DNA of 64,000 bases from Auanema rhodensis (Eukaryota > Nematoda > Chromadorea > Rhabditida > Rhabditidae), in the NCBI GenBank assembly GCA_964057225.1, contig OZ059895.1, positions 10,106,001 to 10,170,000 of the forward strand, in the 5' to 3' direction. Below, piece by piece: positions 11,101-20,582 of this stretch (position 1 is its first letter; each line of letters starts with the position of its first letter). The position numbers and the translations under genes are program-made. The notes under the pieces are model-generated. The model made no database searches. It was not told where the DNA came from and saw only the letters and a program-made list of their open reading frames with translations.

Positions 11101-11367
11101 TTCTTTTTGGAGCTCTTCTTCTAAAAGCTCACAAACTCTTTGAAAATTTATTTCAATGGTTTCAATTGATTGGAGTTTATTCTCCAAAATATTCAAGTAA
11201 TTTTTAACTCTTGCACATTCATTCTCTTGCGCAATAATTTGATTTACCGGCTCAGACAATTCTGAGTAATCGGTCATTTTCTTATAGTTTTCAACTTTAG
11301 AATTCAGTTTATTCAAAAATTCTAATTCTCTCCCCATTTGGAGAATATATCTTTGAGCGGAGGACAT
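3535..11367 (-). CDS. BEL/Pao Gag-Pol-Env polyprotein
   Basis: Single uninterrupted frame of 2,610 aa from the ATG at 11367; the frame opens earlier, but with TTG only. Domains in order: coiled-coil-rich matrix region (about 2-172); DUF1759-like capsid region (194-367); three zinc knuckles (C404/C407/H412/C417, C434/C437/H442/C447, C454/C457/H461/C466); A17-type aspartic protease around D550-D551; reverse transcriptase (about 800-970, D884, active site YVDN 962-965); RNase H (D1128, E1168, D1197, D1250); integrase with H1436/H1441/C1471/C1474 and D1507, D1566, E1619; DUF5641-like module (1758-1813); acidic linker; a membrane segment (1984-2003); Env from about 2081. All catalytic residues except the second Asp of the RT box are present. 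Fusion of env in frame with pol is unusual for retroelements but occurs in BEL elements; proteolysis or splicing must release Env. Confidence 0.95.
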   Translation of the reverse strand: MSSAQRYILQMGRELEFLNKLNSKVENYKKMTDYSELSEPVNQIIAQENECARVKNYLNILENKLQSIETIEINFQRVCELLEEELQKELNKKFTKIEEGEKGDIRGNATLIILELNDKLIFLKNLIDKNKEKIKDMEIQLELQQLRERVEYTEEKEYENCTNEVQEKQNSLPDQVVHDQHVNEVRLINQILQRPVLKTPTFDGTPEKFPLFWDRFMRMIDNNESFSISEKVNFLCESLSGEAEYLLRGIPGTEENYEFMKNCLKEEYSSYAVDTATLINKLNKVPKASRRADSCAQTLREIKALLRQIQAAGGSLTKELYVATVLNKFPFEIIKDIHIKQNFEWSHEKIIEHISAQVKLLQMTENTETLYLSNNEKRKNPDGDQTKKQFRLNEVKDLKQRRNCVFCANNSHNSHMCPVETTEKRKILREKRLCYVCFADNHQSKNCTWPKFKCNSCHDDHNISVCYQNKRNQNRNGVITNISLQRDNDEEKTRNNQTIIPKKAHEEPTSLTTIVGNHDVEKGQIILRTAKANLFNYNSDSYEKVNIIFDDCSQRSFIREDLAKRMKLPVKSKHKKTFHGIGGMKHSHVSSIVNTIFYTKEKNLIVTEMLTKPKISSHIYSPYLSRKDLSFIKENNIILAKTDTNGEVFEPDVLIGQDRLKLFVKDNEEFRLPSDLLCKGSVFGTLINGETKLEKIVTLCSIEEEQSHEPPPETKLKELFLIDTIGISTIVDNNAEAENYLKEYSKELSIKAGRIEAPFPFKNYLNKLKNNKWPAFHRFMTLWKNLHSNKEQLEWYKKLINEYIQKGIIEPIVDESAEDGFFLPHHGVWRKEKARPLRIVFDASAKQKNSPSLNQVMHSGQTFIHKIHDILIKCRKSPIIITCDIESAFLQISIKEEHRKYCKFFWIRNENESVNKYNVMTYQFKRLPFGITASPGILSMSLAWYLNNHTDPYASHLLDSLYVDNIILYANSVEEAKIKCEKAKKILQGISMNLREFMSNNPKVTEDMNNEDKYPHNTTKILGLNYDTKLDLFVLILKLKKFEINTHRNMLSQIHSIFDPLGMASPLILPLKLLLRESSDQFKGWDVELPQEITHKWNLVINELLNEKELRLERKLNLNDSILWVFTDASKLAIAACTYIETNGKISQLVSGKSKIAKKGNLTIPRLELIAILLGIMLADNITSTTNHLKTVHVASDSKVALHWIANHQKTLPPYVGCRVDNVRKYIDKLKENNIKIKLFHVNGDYNPADIGSRGACLQELSDSMWIKGPQWLTQTKSHIEEIEYEPIWNITTLIDTVEQQQITQIPVEDIFKLRSNNYTLLKTIVKVSKFLRHWIIKVHPTAITRLNKVMQLDENWQTTANDIEIITKLLISKAQQHVTIDLLTKKHEGFVFFLDEEIIRVRSRLNNSELPFETQNPIYLPRDSPYTEHIIMHLHRECMHQGRDFVLTLLRQKYFLNKPSSIVRSVLKTCTICNRYNALPFGTSLMPALPKDRVILTKPFMSTGCDLLGPITIKDGKKIFICLFTCLAIRAIHLEIVFDQSTKAFLNAFERFIGRRGIPEIIRSDNGGNFLLSAKVIEFYTENHESKNEKTLTNYLAEKNIKWYFNTPQAPWKGGTWERLVGLTKLALYKTIGNRLMSIDDIHTVIVKIETILNTRPLTHPNPSNLNILPIRPCDFLNRSIRFTLSSNVSNTRIYDKTINSRTIQTIEQAIEAIELSNDVTQLFWKKFYSEYLLYLRDIYKHNRKQPATNAKKPQEGEVIIIQNEDSSRGKWKLGRIIELIKSADGEVRSAKLITGTGLITTRSLNHIYPLEVRNAEAAPFASEPHSMRYNKKYQVNPFLITGTVTQKGNRVENIEIIENTQESEQSNNVIPLEIYTPNMNIINDAGDENDANNTNLEQEEDQTNEITLQTENESKPSNLNRWFRTKTQGSQAAVRSYFKKNKIKTNVPKVALLGIIPTIEATCQSSELLTAEALYFPQCNPLTTLITFFIPIILLFTILAICKRVLKAHKNDQYWYKFLNDNWQTIQTEVRSGKPNSKILTSSDDVAVQKENTVATKIDNVTPKWKNDIPETIKIPNYMRTSSFTSLQLSIALMVLLITVESCSNSHIKHSINIICINRTNCYQEYDNEINFNKGIRDACLEFIYQNKSIGKIEITKKPTEYICQKSTLYYTRESTIQYKTRYSCYGTGSCNHTCEAINPIGQLQEFDKEEGPTQVGCARRCGSLFCGCWSLEDGCSFYQTEFKPINEIVYEIVECDSWEMNIPLEVKYDLFKHKANINILLKPYDTVNFPNFNISSISHIVPPTRYLNTKYALSTINSYYMEPHTMSEVACKTKDQTTNEFNSCKILKLCNCKISKREELTCTCPSDNIFNQANLLPMNTKNTLITMKENKLTLIPQTDESTVVLQLQGNVSSRTFLYDFPCRPEFKKLSGCHSCRRTAVAEFMCISQKDSWITMQCSENIYMIECAPHMPLTAVEYYSEHSEIYEECFVTCANEKHRVIIQGTLQWDSKIPDVEKTIINIVTNANTWRNILDVIKTNWALSLCFLLITVFIPVLSYIIGVQAIIVIIIIIQKLIVQMIKIVMIITSLLRKMLRNPRHRAESSTNKN

Positions 11368-11615
11368 TATTTTAGCCTTCCTCAATGGATATTTCAGATT
11401 CAGCGATATTTTTATCGTCTTATTGTTTCTTGACAAGTGATTTCTTGTCAACTCGGATTTTCTACGAGTTCTTCGGAATTTTATTTCTCCGGCGGTTCTA
11501 TATAACCTTTAACACAATGTTCTTCGGAATTTATTTTTCCGGCGGTTCTATATAACCTTTGTTTTAAACTTTCCTTATCAGTAAGCAACTGAAATATCCT
11601 GCCGTGGTCGCCAAA
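11368..11615 (-). other. BEL 5' untranslated leader with duplicated segment
   Basis: About 250 nt between the 5' LTR and the gag ATG. It contains a direct repeat of about 43 bp with period near 51 (11468-11510 and 11519-11560), each copy carrying TTCCGGCGG or CTCCGGCGG and TATATAACC on the + strand. It could hold packaging or translation signals; none is identifiable. Confidence 0.7.
11596..11613 (-). promoter_or_regulatory. Primer-binding site of the BEL element
   Basis: Two bases after the 5' LTR the element-sense sequence is TGGCGACCACGGCAGGAT. It begins with TGG as needed to pair with a tRNA CCA end, and resembles the TGGCGACC-type sites of BEL/Pao elements. The tRNA species was not determined. 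Confidence 0.75.
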
Positions 11616-11945
11616 TGTCGTTTGACAACTGGACTATTACCTCCAAGTATCAGTCCAAGTATGGAGTCGGTTCGTATGAGTGCGGTATTATGCGTTAAGA
11701 CAAGTTAAATGAAGAAAGGTTTATTCAACAAAATGCAACAATAGTAAATTGAACAAGTGGATTGATTTAAGAATTTCCAAGAAATTCCTAAAATCAAAAC
11801 AAAATTGGTGAGACATAAAAATTTTAACCATTTGGTTCTCCCTTTTATAGGGAGGCACCAGATGGTTAAAGGGGGTGGAGTTAATACAAAAAATACAACA
11901 AAACGTTAACACAATAAAGTTCGTATTTTCACGTTGACCGTGACA
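11616..11945 (-). repeat. BEL 5' LTR
   Basis: 330 bp, the same as the LTR at 1738-2067. It supplies the promoter for the - strand transcript. Bounded on the right by the GGGCC duplication and the rest of the 5S gene. Confidence 0.95.
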
Positions 11946-12000
11946 GGGCCCGGTTAGTACTTGGATCGGAGACGGCTTGGGAATCCCGGGTGCCGTAAGC
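11946..12000 (+). pseudogene. 5S rRNA gene, 3' part after the BEL insertion
   Basis: GGGCC (duplicated target) followed by 5S nt 69-118 (11951-12000), ending CCGTAAGC with TTTT after it. Joined conceptually with 1670-1737 it gives a normal-length 118-nt 5S gene. Confidence 0.93.
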
Positions 12001-13210
12001 TTTTCAAATTTTTTTAACGATCATAACACGTTGAAAGTACGCCATACAGCTGATTTTCAATTTTATCTCTTCTGTAACAAATTTTTTCAATTTTTAAGCA
12101 GTTTTACTTGGATAGCTCAACCGAAGCAGAGCAAAATATCTACAATCTTATTTCTATATTACAGTTATAAACCAGTAGTTATTGAACCTTCATCTTAACT
12201 TTACTGTTTCTATCTATTTCCTATCGAAACAAACATTGTTTAAACACTATGCAACTGTGAAACCTCTTCAATTTATTGCATTTGGAGCTCATAAGATTTG
12301 ATATCATCGAGGGATCCTGATGGAACGTGGAAAATTACATAACTAACATGAAATTGGAAAAAAAACTAAAACGAGGATAAGTATGTTAACCATTGAATAT
12401 CAGATATTTTCGCTTACGACCATACTACGTTAAACGTACGCCATACAGCTGATTTTTAATTTTATCTCTTCCGTAACAAATGTTTTCAATTTTCAAGCCT
12501 TTTTACTTAGATAGCTCAACCAAAGGAGAGCAAATTATCTTCATTCTTATTTCTATATTACAGTTATAAACCAGTAGTTATTGAACCTTCATCTTAACTT
12601 TACTGTTTCTATCTATTTCCTATCGGAACAAACATTGTTTAAACACTATGCAACTTTGAAACCCTTTTTAATTTATTGTTTTTGGAGCTCATAAGATTTG
12701 ATATCATCGAGGGATCCTGATGGAACGTGGAAAATTACATAACTAACATTAAGTTGGAAAAAAAACTGAAACGAGGATAAGTATGTTAACCATTGAATAT
12801 CAGATATTTTCGCTTACGACCATACCACGTTAAAAGTACGCCATACAGCTGATTTTTAATTTTATCTCTTCCGTAACAAATGTTTTCAATTTTCAAGCAT
12901 TTTAACTTAGATAGCTCAACCAAACGAGAGCAAATTATCTTCAATCTTATTTCTATATTGCAGTTATGAACCAGTAGGTAATGAACCTTCGTCTTGACTT
13001 CACTGTTTTTATCTTTTTCCTATCGAAACTAACATTGTTTAAACACTATGCAACTGTGAAACCTTTTTTAATTTATTGTATTTGGAGCTCATAAGATTTG
13101 ATATCATCGAGGGATCCTGATGGAACGTGGAAAATTACATAACTAACATGAGATTGCAAAAAAACTAAAACGAGGATAAGTATGTTAACTATTGAATATC
13201 AGATATTTTC
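12001..13210 (+). repeat. 5S spacer with three 400-bp satellite monomers
   Basis: Diverged 5S head shortly after 12015, then three monomers. The distance from the split 5S start to the next 5S start, after removing the BEL insertion and one TSD, is 1,328 bp (129 + 3 x 400). No gene seen. Confidence 0.88.
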
Positions 13211-13328
13211 GCTTATGACCATACCACGTTGAAAGTACGCCATCCCGTCCGATCTGGCAAGTCAAGCAACGTTGGGCCCGGTTAGTACTTGGATCGGAGA
13301 CGGCTTGGGAATCCCGGGTGCCGTAAGC
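13211..13328 (+). rRNA. 5S ribosomal RNA gene (complete, one variant base)
   Basis: 118 nt, same as 740-857 except GCTTATGACC at the start (C to T at nt 6). The internal promoter region and TTTT terminator are intact. Probably transcribable; the change affects helix I pairing slightly. Confidence 0.88.
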
Positions 13329-14935
13329 TTTTCAAATTTTTTTAACGATCATAACACGTTGAAAGTACGCCATACAGCTGATTTTCAATTTTATCTCTTC
13401 TGTAACAAATTTTTTCAATTTTTAAGCAGTTTTACTTGGATAGCTCAACCGAAGCAGAGCAAAATATCTACAATCTTATTTCTATATTACAGTTATAAAC
13501 CAGTAGTTATTGAACCTTCATCTTAACTTTACTGTTTCTATCTATTTCCTATCGAAACAAACATTGTTTAAACACTATGCAACTGTGAAACCTCTTCAAT
13601 TTATTGCATTTGGAGCTCATAAGATTTGATATCATCGAGGGATCCTGATGGAACGTGGAAAATTACATAACTAACATGAAATTGGAAAAAAAACTAAAAC
13701 GAGGATAAGTATGTTAACCATTGAATATCAGATATTTTCGCTTACGACCATACTACGTTAAACGTACGCCATACAGCTGATTTTTAATTTTATCTCTTCC
13801 GTAACAAATGTTTTCAATTTTCAAGCATTTTTACTTAGATAGCTCAACCAAACGAGAGCAAATTATCTTCAATCTTATTTCTATATTGCAGTTATGAACC
13901 AGTAGGTAATGAACCTTCGTCTTGACTTCACTGTTTTTATCTTTTTCCTATCGAAACTAACATTGTTTAAACACTATGCAACTGTGAAACCTTTTTTAAT
14001 TTATTGTATTTGGAGCTCATAAGATTTGATATCATCGAGGGATCCTGATGGAACGTGGAAAATTACATAACTAACATGAGATTGCAAAAAAACTAAAACG
14101 AGGATAAGTATGTTAACTATTGAATGTCAGATATTTTCGCTTACGACCATACCACGTTAAAAGTACGCCACACAGCTGATTTTTAATTTTATCTCCGTAA
14201 CAAATGTTTTCAATTTTCAAGCATTTTAACTTAGATAGCTCAACCAAAGGAAAGCAAATTATCTTCAATCTTATTTCTATATTACAGTTATAAACCAGTA
14301 GTTATTGAACCTTCGTCTAGACTTTAGTGTTTTTATCTATTTCCTATCAAAACAAACATTGTTTAAACACTATACAACTATGAAAACTTTTTTAATTTAT
14401 TGTATTTGGAGCTCATAAGATTTGATATCATCGAGGGATCCTGATGGAACGTGGAAAATTACATAACTAACATAAAATTTGAAAAAAAACTAAAACGAGG
14501 ATAAATAGGTAAACCATTGAATATCAGATATTTTCGCTTACGACCATACCACGTTGAAAGTACGCCATACAGCTGATTTTTAATTTTATCTCTTCCGTAA
14601 CAAATGTTTTCAATTTTCAAGCATTTTTACTTAGATAGCTCAACCAAAGGAGAGCAAATTATCTTCAATCTTATTTCTATATTACAGTTATAAACCAGTA
14701 GTTATTAAACCTTCATCTTAACTTTACTGTTTCTATCTATTTCCTATCGAAACAAACATTGTTTAAACACTATGCAACTTTGAAACCCTTTTTAATTTAT
14801 TGTTTTTGGAGCTCATAAGATTTGATATCATCGAGGGATCCTGTCGGAACGTGGAAAATTACATAACTAACATTAAATTGGAAAAAAAACTAAAACGAGG
14901 ATAAGTATGTTAACCATTGACAATCAGATATTTTC
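13329..14935 (+). repeat. 5S spacer with four 400-bp satellite monomers
   Basis: Diverged 5S head then four monomers, with small indels (for example a short ATCTCCGTAAC variant near 14190). The unit with its 5S gene is 1,725 bp. No gene seen. Confidence 0.88.
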
Positions 14936-15053
14936 GCTTACGACCATACCACGTTGAAAGTAAGCCATCCCGTCCGATCTAGCAAGTCAAGCAACGTTGG
15001 GCCCGGTTAGTACTTGGATCGGAGACGGCTTGGGAATCCCGGGTGCCGTAAGC
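14936..15053 (+). rRNA. 5S ribosomal RNA gene with two substitutions
   Basis: 118 nt. Differs from the main type by TAAGCC for TACGCC and CTAGCAAG for CTGGCAAG in the 5' half; the C-box region and terminator are unchanged. It could be a transcribed variant or a decaying copy. Confidence 0.82.
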
Positions 15054-16264
15054 TTTTCAAATTTTTTTAACGATCATAACACGTTGAAAGTACGCCATAC
15101 AGCTGATTTTCAATTTTATCTCTTCTGTAACAAATTTTTTCAACTTTTAAGCAGTTTTACTTGGATAGCTCAACCGAAGCAGAGCAAAATATCTACAATC
15201 TAATTTCTATATTACAGTTATAAACCAGTAGTTATTGAACCTTCTTCTTAACTTTACTGTTTCTATCTATTTCCTATCGAAACAAACATTGTTTAAACAC
15301 TATGCAACTGTGAAACCTCTTCAATTTATTGCATTTGGAGCTCATAAGATTTGATATCATCGAGGGATCCTGATGGAACGTGGAAAATTACATAACTAAC
15401 ATGAAATTGGAAAAAAAACTAAAACGAGGATAAGTATGTTAACCATTGAATATCAGATATTTTCGCTTACGACCATACTACGTTAAACGTACGCCATACA
15501 GCTGATTTTTAATTTTATCTCTTCCGTAACAAATGTTTTCAATTTTCAAGCATTTTTACTTAGATAGCTCAACCAAAGGAGAGCAAATTATCTTCATTCT
15601 TATTTCTATATTACAGTTATAAACCAGTAGTTAATGAACCTTCATCTTAACTTTACTGTTTCTATCTATTTCCTATCGAAACAAACATTGTTTAAACACT
15701 ATGCAACTTTGAAACCCTTTTTAATTTATTGTTTTTGGAGCTCATAAGATTTGATATCATCGAGGGATCCTGATGGAACGTGGAAAATTACATAACTAAC
15801 ATCAAATTGGAAAAAAAACTGAAACGAGGATAAGTATGTTAACCATTGAATATCAGATATTTTCGCTTACGACCATACCACGTTAAAAGTACGCCATACA
15901 GCTGATTTTTAATTTTATCTCTTCCGTAACAAATGTTTTCAATTTTCAAGCATTTTAACTTAGATAGCTCAACCAAACGAGAGCAAATTATCTTCAATCT
16001 TATTTCTATATTGCAGTTATGAACCAGTAGGTAATGAACCTTCGTCTTGACTTCACTGTTTTTATCTTTTTCCTATCGAAACTAACATTGTTTAAACACT
16101 ATGCAACTGTGAAACCTTTTTTAATTTATTGTATTTGGAGCTCATAAGATTTGATATCATCGAGGGATCCTGATGGAACGTGGAAAATTACATAACTAAC
16201 ATAAAATTTGAAAAAAAACTATAACGAGGATAAGTAGGTAAACCATTGAATATCAGATATTTTC
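15054..16264 (+). repeat. 5S spacer with three 400-bp satellite monomers
   Basis: Same arrangement as 12001-13210. Unit length 1,329 bp including the 5S gene. No gene seen. Confidence 0.88.
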
Positions 16265-16382
16265 GCTTACGACCATACCACGTTGAAAGTACGCCATCCC
16301 GTCCGATCTGGCAAGTCAAGCAACGTTGGGCCCGGTTAGTACTTGGATCGGAGACGGCTTGGGAATCCCGGGTGCCGTAAGC
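16265..16382 (+). rRNA. 5S ribosomal RNA gene (complete)
   Basis: 118 nt matching 740-857, with TTTT at 16383-16386. Last main-type 5S gene before the composite repeats begin. Confidence 0.92.
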
Positions 16383-18334
16383 TTTTCAAATTTTTTTAAC
16401 GATCATAACACGTTGAAAGTACGCCATACAGCTGATTTTCAATTTTATCTCTTCTGTAACAAATTTTTTCAATTTTTAAGCAGTTTTACTTGGATAGCTC
16501 AACCGAAGCAGAGCAAAATATCTACAATCTTATTTCTATATTACAGTTATAAACCAGTAGTTATTGAACCTTCATCTTAACTTTACTGTTTCTATCTATT
16601 TCCTATCGAAACAAACATTGTTTAAACACTATGCAACTTTGAAACCCTTTTTAATTTATTGTTTTTGGAGCTCATAAGATTTGATATCATCGAGGGATCC
16701 TGAAGGAACGTGGAAAATTACATAACTAACATAAAATTTGAAAAAAAACTATAACGAGGATAAGTATGTTAACTATTGAATGTCAGATAATTTCGCTTAC
16801 GACCATACCACGTTAAAAGTACGCCACACAGCTGATTTTTAATTTTATCTCCGTAACAAATGTTTTCAATTTTCAAGCATTTTAACTTAGATAGCTCAAC
16901 CAAAGGAAAGCAAACTATCTTCAATCTTATTTCTATATTACAGTTATAAACCAGTAGTTATTGAACCTTCGTCTAGACTTTACTGTTTTTATCTATTTCC
17001 TATCAAAACAAACATTGTTTAAACACTATACAACTATGAAAACTTTTTTAATTTATTGTATTTGGAGCTCATAAGATTTGATATCATCGAGGGATCCTGA
17101 TGGAACGTGGAAAATTACATAACTAACATAAAATTTGAAAAAAAACTAAAACGAGGATAAGTAGGTAAACCATTGAATATCAGATATTTTCGCTTACGAC
17201 CATACCACGTTGAAAGTACGCCATACAGCTGATTTTTAATTTTATCTCTTCTGTAACAAATGTTTTCAATTTTCAAGTATTTTAACTTAGATAGCTCAAC
17301 CAAACGAGAGCAAATTATCTTCAATCTTATTTCTATATTACAGTTATAAACCAGTAGTTATTGAACCTTCATCTTAACTTTACTGTTTTTATCTATTTCC
17401 TATCGTAACAAACATTGTTTGAACACTATGCAATTTTGAAACCTCTTCAATATATTGCATTTGGAGCTCATAAAATTTGATATTATCGAGGGTTCCAGAT
17501 GGAACGTGGAAAATTACATAACTAACATAAAATTGGAAAAAAAACTATAACGAGGATAAGTAGGTAAACCATTTAATATCAGATATTTTTGCTTACGACC
17601 ATACCACGTTCAAAGTACTCCATGCAGCTGATTTTCAATTTTATCTTTTAAGTAACAAATGTTTTCAATTTTCAAGCAGTTTTATTTAAATAGCTCAACC
17701 AAAGGAGAGCAAATTATCTTCAATCTTATTTCTATATCACAGTTATAAACCAGTAGGTAATGAACCTTCGTCTTGACTTTACTGTTTTTATATATTTCCT
17801 ATCAAAACAAACATTGTTTAAACACTATACAACTATGAAACCTTTTTTAATTCATTGTATTTGGAGCTCATAAGATTTGATATCATCGAGGGATCCTGAC
17901 GGAACGTGGAAAATTACATAACTGACATGAAATTGAAAAAAAAACTAAAACGAGTATAAGTATGTTAACCATTGAATATCAGATATTTTCTCTTACGACC
18001 ATACTACGTTGAAAGTACGCCATACAGCTGAATTTCAATTTTATCTTTTCCGTAACAAATGTTTCCAATTTTCAAGCAGTTTTACTTAGATAGCTCAACC
18101 AAAGGAAAGCAAATTATCTTCAATCTTATTTCTATATTACAGTTAAAAAGCAGTAGTTAATGAACCTTCATCTTACCTTCACTTTTTCTATCTATGTCCT
18201 ATCAAAATAAACATTGTTTAATCACTATATATTTGTGAAATCTTTTTTATTTTATTGAATTTGGAACTCATAAGATTTGATATCATTGATGAATCCAGAT
18301 GGAACGTGGAAAATTACATAACTAACATGGAATT
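16383..18334 (+). repeat. Diverged 400-bp satellite monomers
   Basis: About five monomers without a complete 5S gene, increasingly diverged towards the right (for example AAAGTACTCCATGCAGCTG near 17610 and loss of the BamHI-like GGATCC at some copies). The last monomer stops in AACATGGAATT, where an LTR begins. No gene seen; the - strand frame at 17115-17324 is incidental. Confidence 0.85.
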
Positions 18335-18767
18335 TGTAACATACATGTCTCAAAGGAAAGCAGCTGACCATGGCAGCTGCTATTATAAAACTAATGCAGA
18401 TAGTTTTAAGACATTCTGAGAATATTCTAGATGTTTTTTTTATAAGCTTTCTAACATTTTGTGTGAACTGAGTGGGAGTTGCATGGATATATAAACCTGA
18501 GTCTTCAACACTCAGGCATCTCATTTTCTCTTTATCTCATCATCATCTCTTCATCTTCTCTTTCTTTTCTAGCTTAAATCTTTGTATAATTATATCATAA
18601 TGCAAACAATAAACCTTTATATGTTTTATCTCTTCTTTCTTATTTCCCCATACATTATACACTTATAGTTTAAATCATACTCAACCTCTCATAGTCTGTT
18701 TGGACTTCTCAACTTAAAACCATTAAGAATCTAAATAGAACGTGGAGGTTTCACCGAGATCCTTCCA
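18335..18767 (+). promoter_or_regulatory. LTR-like promoter region, copy 1
   Basis: Replaces satellite sequence abruptly, starting TGTAACATAC and ending CCTTCCA. It contains TATATAAA (18488-18495), an ACTCAGG initiator-like site near 18511 and AATAAA (18608-18613): the U3-R-U5 order of an LTR. A possible primer site TGGACAGGATCTCG begins at 18770, two bases after the proposed end. Another candidate, GGCGCAGCG, lies near 19311. No second LTR copy closes the element, so the 3' boundary is uncertain. Confidence 0.55.
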
Positions 18768-19538
18768 TTTGGACAGGATCTCGTAAAGAAACTCAAGCGC
18801 TACCTTCTACAACTCTTATTCAATTAAAAATCTTTTCTCTCTAAAACAGTTAGCTTATAATATTTTTATTAAAAAATTCTAAAACTTTTCTACTAAAAAT
18901 TATATCCAAAAACTCAGTTTTCTATTCATTATGTTATTCTCATAAATCATTTTCATTTATTCATAAAAGTACCTATTTATCATTCTCTCTACCCAAAATC
19001 CTAGATACGAAAAATTATTCAAATTCAATAAATAACTTTTCAAAGAATTATCAGTTTATTTTCACATTTTTTTGAACAAATATAGTTAATTTCTTTATAA
19101 AATTATTTTCGAATTAAGAAATAAAAAGGAATATTGATTCTATACCTCTCAATTTTGATCATCTTATCATACTATCTTTTTATTTTCTTTATGTTCGTTC
19201 ATAAAACTATTATTCTACTACACTGTATTCTCATAAACCCACCCCTTCGCCTCCCATAATTTAATAAGCAAGAAATCCCGTGTTAAACACGACAGCAAAA
19301 ATTTTTATTAGGCGCAGCGTTTCCGAATTCCGATTACCTTAGCACCTGAAAAAGGCGAAAAATAATTAAATTAATCAATAAGTTTTAAACACCCGCAGTA
19401 AGCTCATCCCCACCCCTACTAAACTCACCTTCATCCATTGATCATTCTACATCTGGGCATTCTCTATCTCCGTCTCTTCCATCGCAAACTAATCAAGCAA
19501 ATACTTTTGTTGCAGAAAACCAGAGAACTAACCCAAGA
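18768..19538 (+). other. AT-rich leader before gag, copy 1
   Basis: About 770 bp with no convincing frame. It ends in TTTGTTGCAG, a good splice acceptor, shortly before the gag ATG. The same leader precedes gag in copies 2 and 3 (22627-23397, 27913-28683). Confidence 0.5.
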
Positions 19539-19727
19539 ATGGACCCAATGGACGAAGGCGCTCCACTTACGCAAACCTCGGGAAGGGCACCTGTTCTAAC
19601 ACCTACAATCATTCCTCAACCAGCAGCGATTCGGTCCGCCATACGCGATATAAAAGCTTCACGCTACGATGGAAAAACACCATTCAACCGCTATTTACTA
19701 TACCTAGACGAACACTTCAACAGGTAG
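19539..19727 (+). pseudogene. Truncated gag, composite copy 1
   Basis: First 62 codons of the Gag described at 23398, then TAG at the deletion junction. Copies 2 and 3 continue after CTTCAAC with GGTACAAG; here AGG joins directly to TAGTGGAACT of the env-like part. Confidence 0.85.
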
Positions 19728-20557
19728 TGGAACTCTAATCTCCTTCAACTCAACCTCAATCTTAGGACGATCAAGAAGACATGCAATCACGGAATACCCT
19801 AAAGGATTCTCGACAGTTCATCAATACCCCTAGCTAAGATATTCAGCTAGCAAAACTGGAACTATTCTACTATATACAACCTATATTCAACGGAAAAGAC
19901 TTGACATCCATTACATCCTCAATAACATAACAAATATGTTACCTAAATATATCGCAATCTTCAACTACCTAGGTATAAATTTTGATGTTATCTAAAATCG
20001 TCTTATATGGCACAAATATGAAGACGTCAATATAGCCATTCTACACGCCCTAAGAGAAGCAGAAATAAGAGAAGCAACAAAAATTGCGATCGATAATCTA
20101 TCGTATAAGGAACTTACGCATAAACTTAGCAAACGGACCACAATTAAGGATTTTAAGAAGACATTACCAACCAAAACAGGAGTACTATGAAATCGCAAAA
20201 GAAATTGCTTACTCACTTGCGGAAATACCTACTACGTTAGCTACAGAAGAAACAACATCATCTTTAGAAGAATACTTATATCAACTCATGCCACCAAGAA
20301 AACCAAGACTCAGCAAGACACGAAACGATTTAGAATTGTACGAACAACTAGCACAAGCAAAAATATTCCTGAACGCAATAAACAATCCAAAGAAGCTACA
20401 TTAAAAAAAAGAATACAAAGCAGAAATGAAGAAATGGATCAAATATGAAAAAGAACTAAACTTACAACCATTACAACTGCCAAACTACACAGTTATCTTC
20501 AATGGCGACGATATACATATTCTATGGTTTCCGGAAAAGAAATCCTACAAATTATAA
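19725..20557 (+). pseudogene. Env-like 3' remnant, composite copy 1
   Basis: Corresponds to 25011-25843 of copy 2. Two frames succeed each other: the first is open to about 20190 apart from a stop near 19995, the second to 20404 and, after a stop, to 20557. No promoter or start of its own. No family recognised for the C-terminal part, which is Lys/Glu-rich. Confidence 0.6.
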
Positions 20558-20582
20558 CATTACACAAGAGAATAGTGAAAAA

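Larger units (their letters stand above)
1738..11945 (-). mobile_element. Complete BEL/Pao LTR retrotransposon with env
   Basis: 10,208 bp bounded by two 330-bp LTRs that begin TGTCACGG and end CGACA in element sense, flanked by the direct repeat GGGCC on both sides. On the - strand the order is 5' LTR (11616-11945), tRNA primer site, leader with a duplicated 50-bp segment, one gag-pol-env frame, an inverted three-exon mini-gene, an accessory zinc-knuckle ORF and the 3' LTR. The protease-RT-RNase H-integrase order with a C-terminal DUF5641-like segment is diagnostic of BEL/Pao. I found no difference between the LTRs where I compared them, and the long frame is unbroken, so the insertion is recent and possibly active. 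Elements of this class with phlebovirus-type Env are known from nematodes. Confidence 0.95.

Noticed and set aside
19715..19735. Copy 1 junction as a spliced intron
   Set aside because: Splicing copies 2/3 at the GT and AG available would give CAACGTAGTGG, not the observed CAACAGGTAGTGG, and the product stops at once; a deletion with filler fits better.
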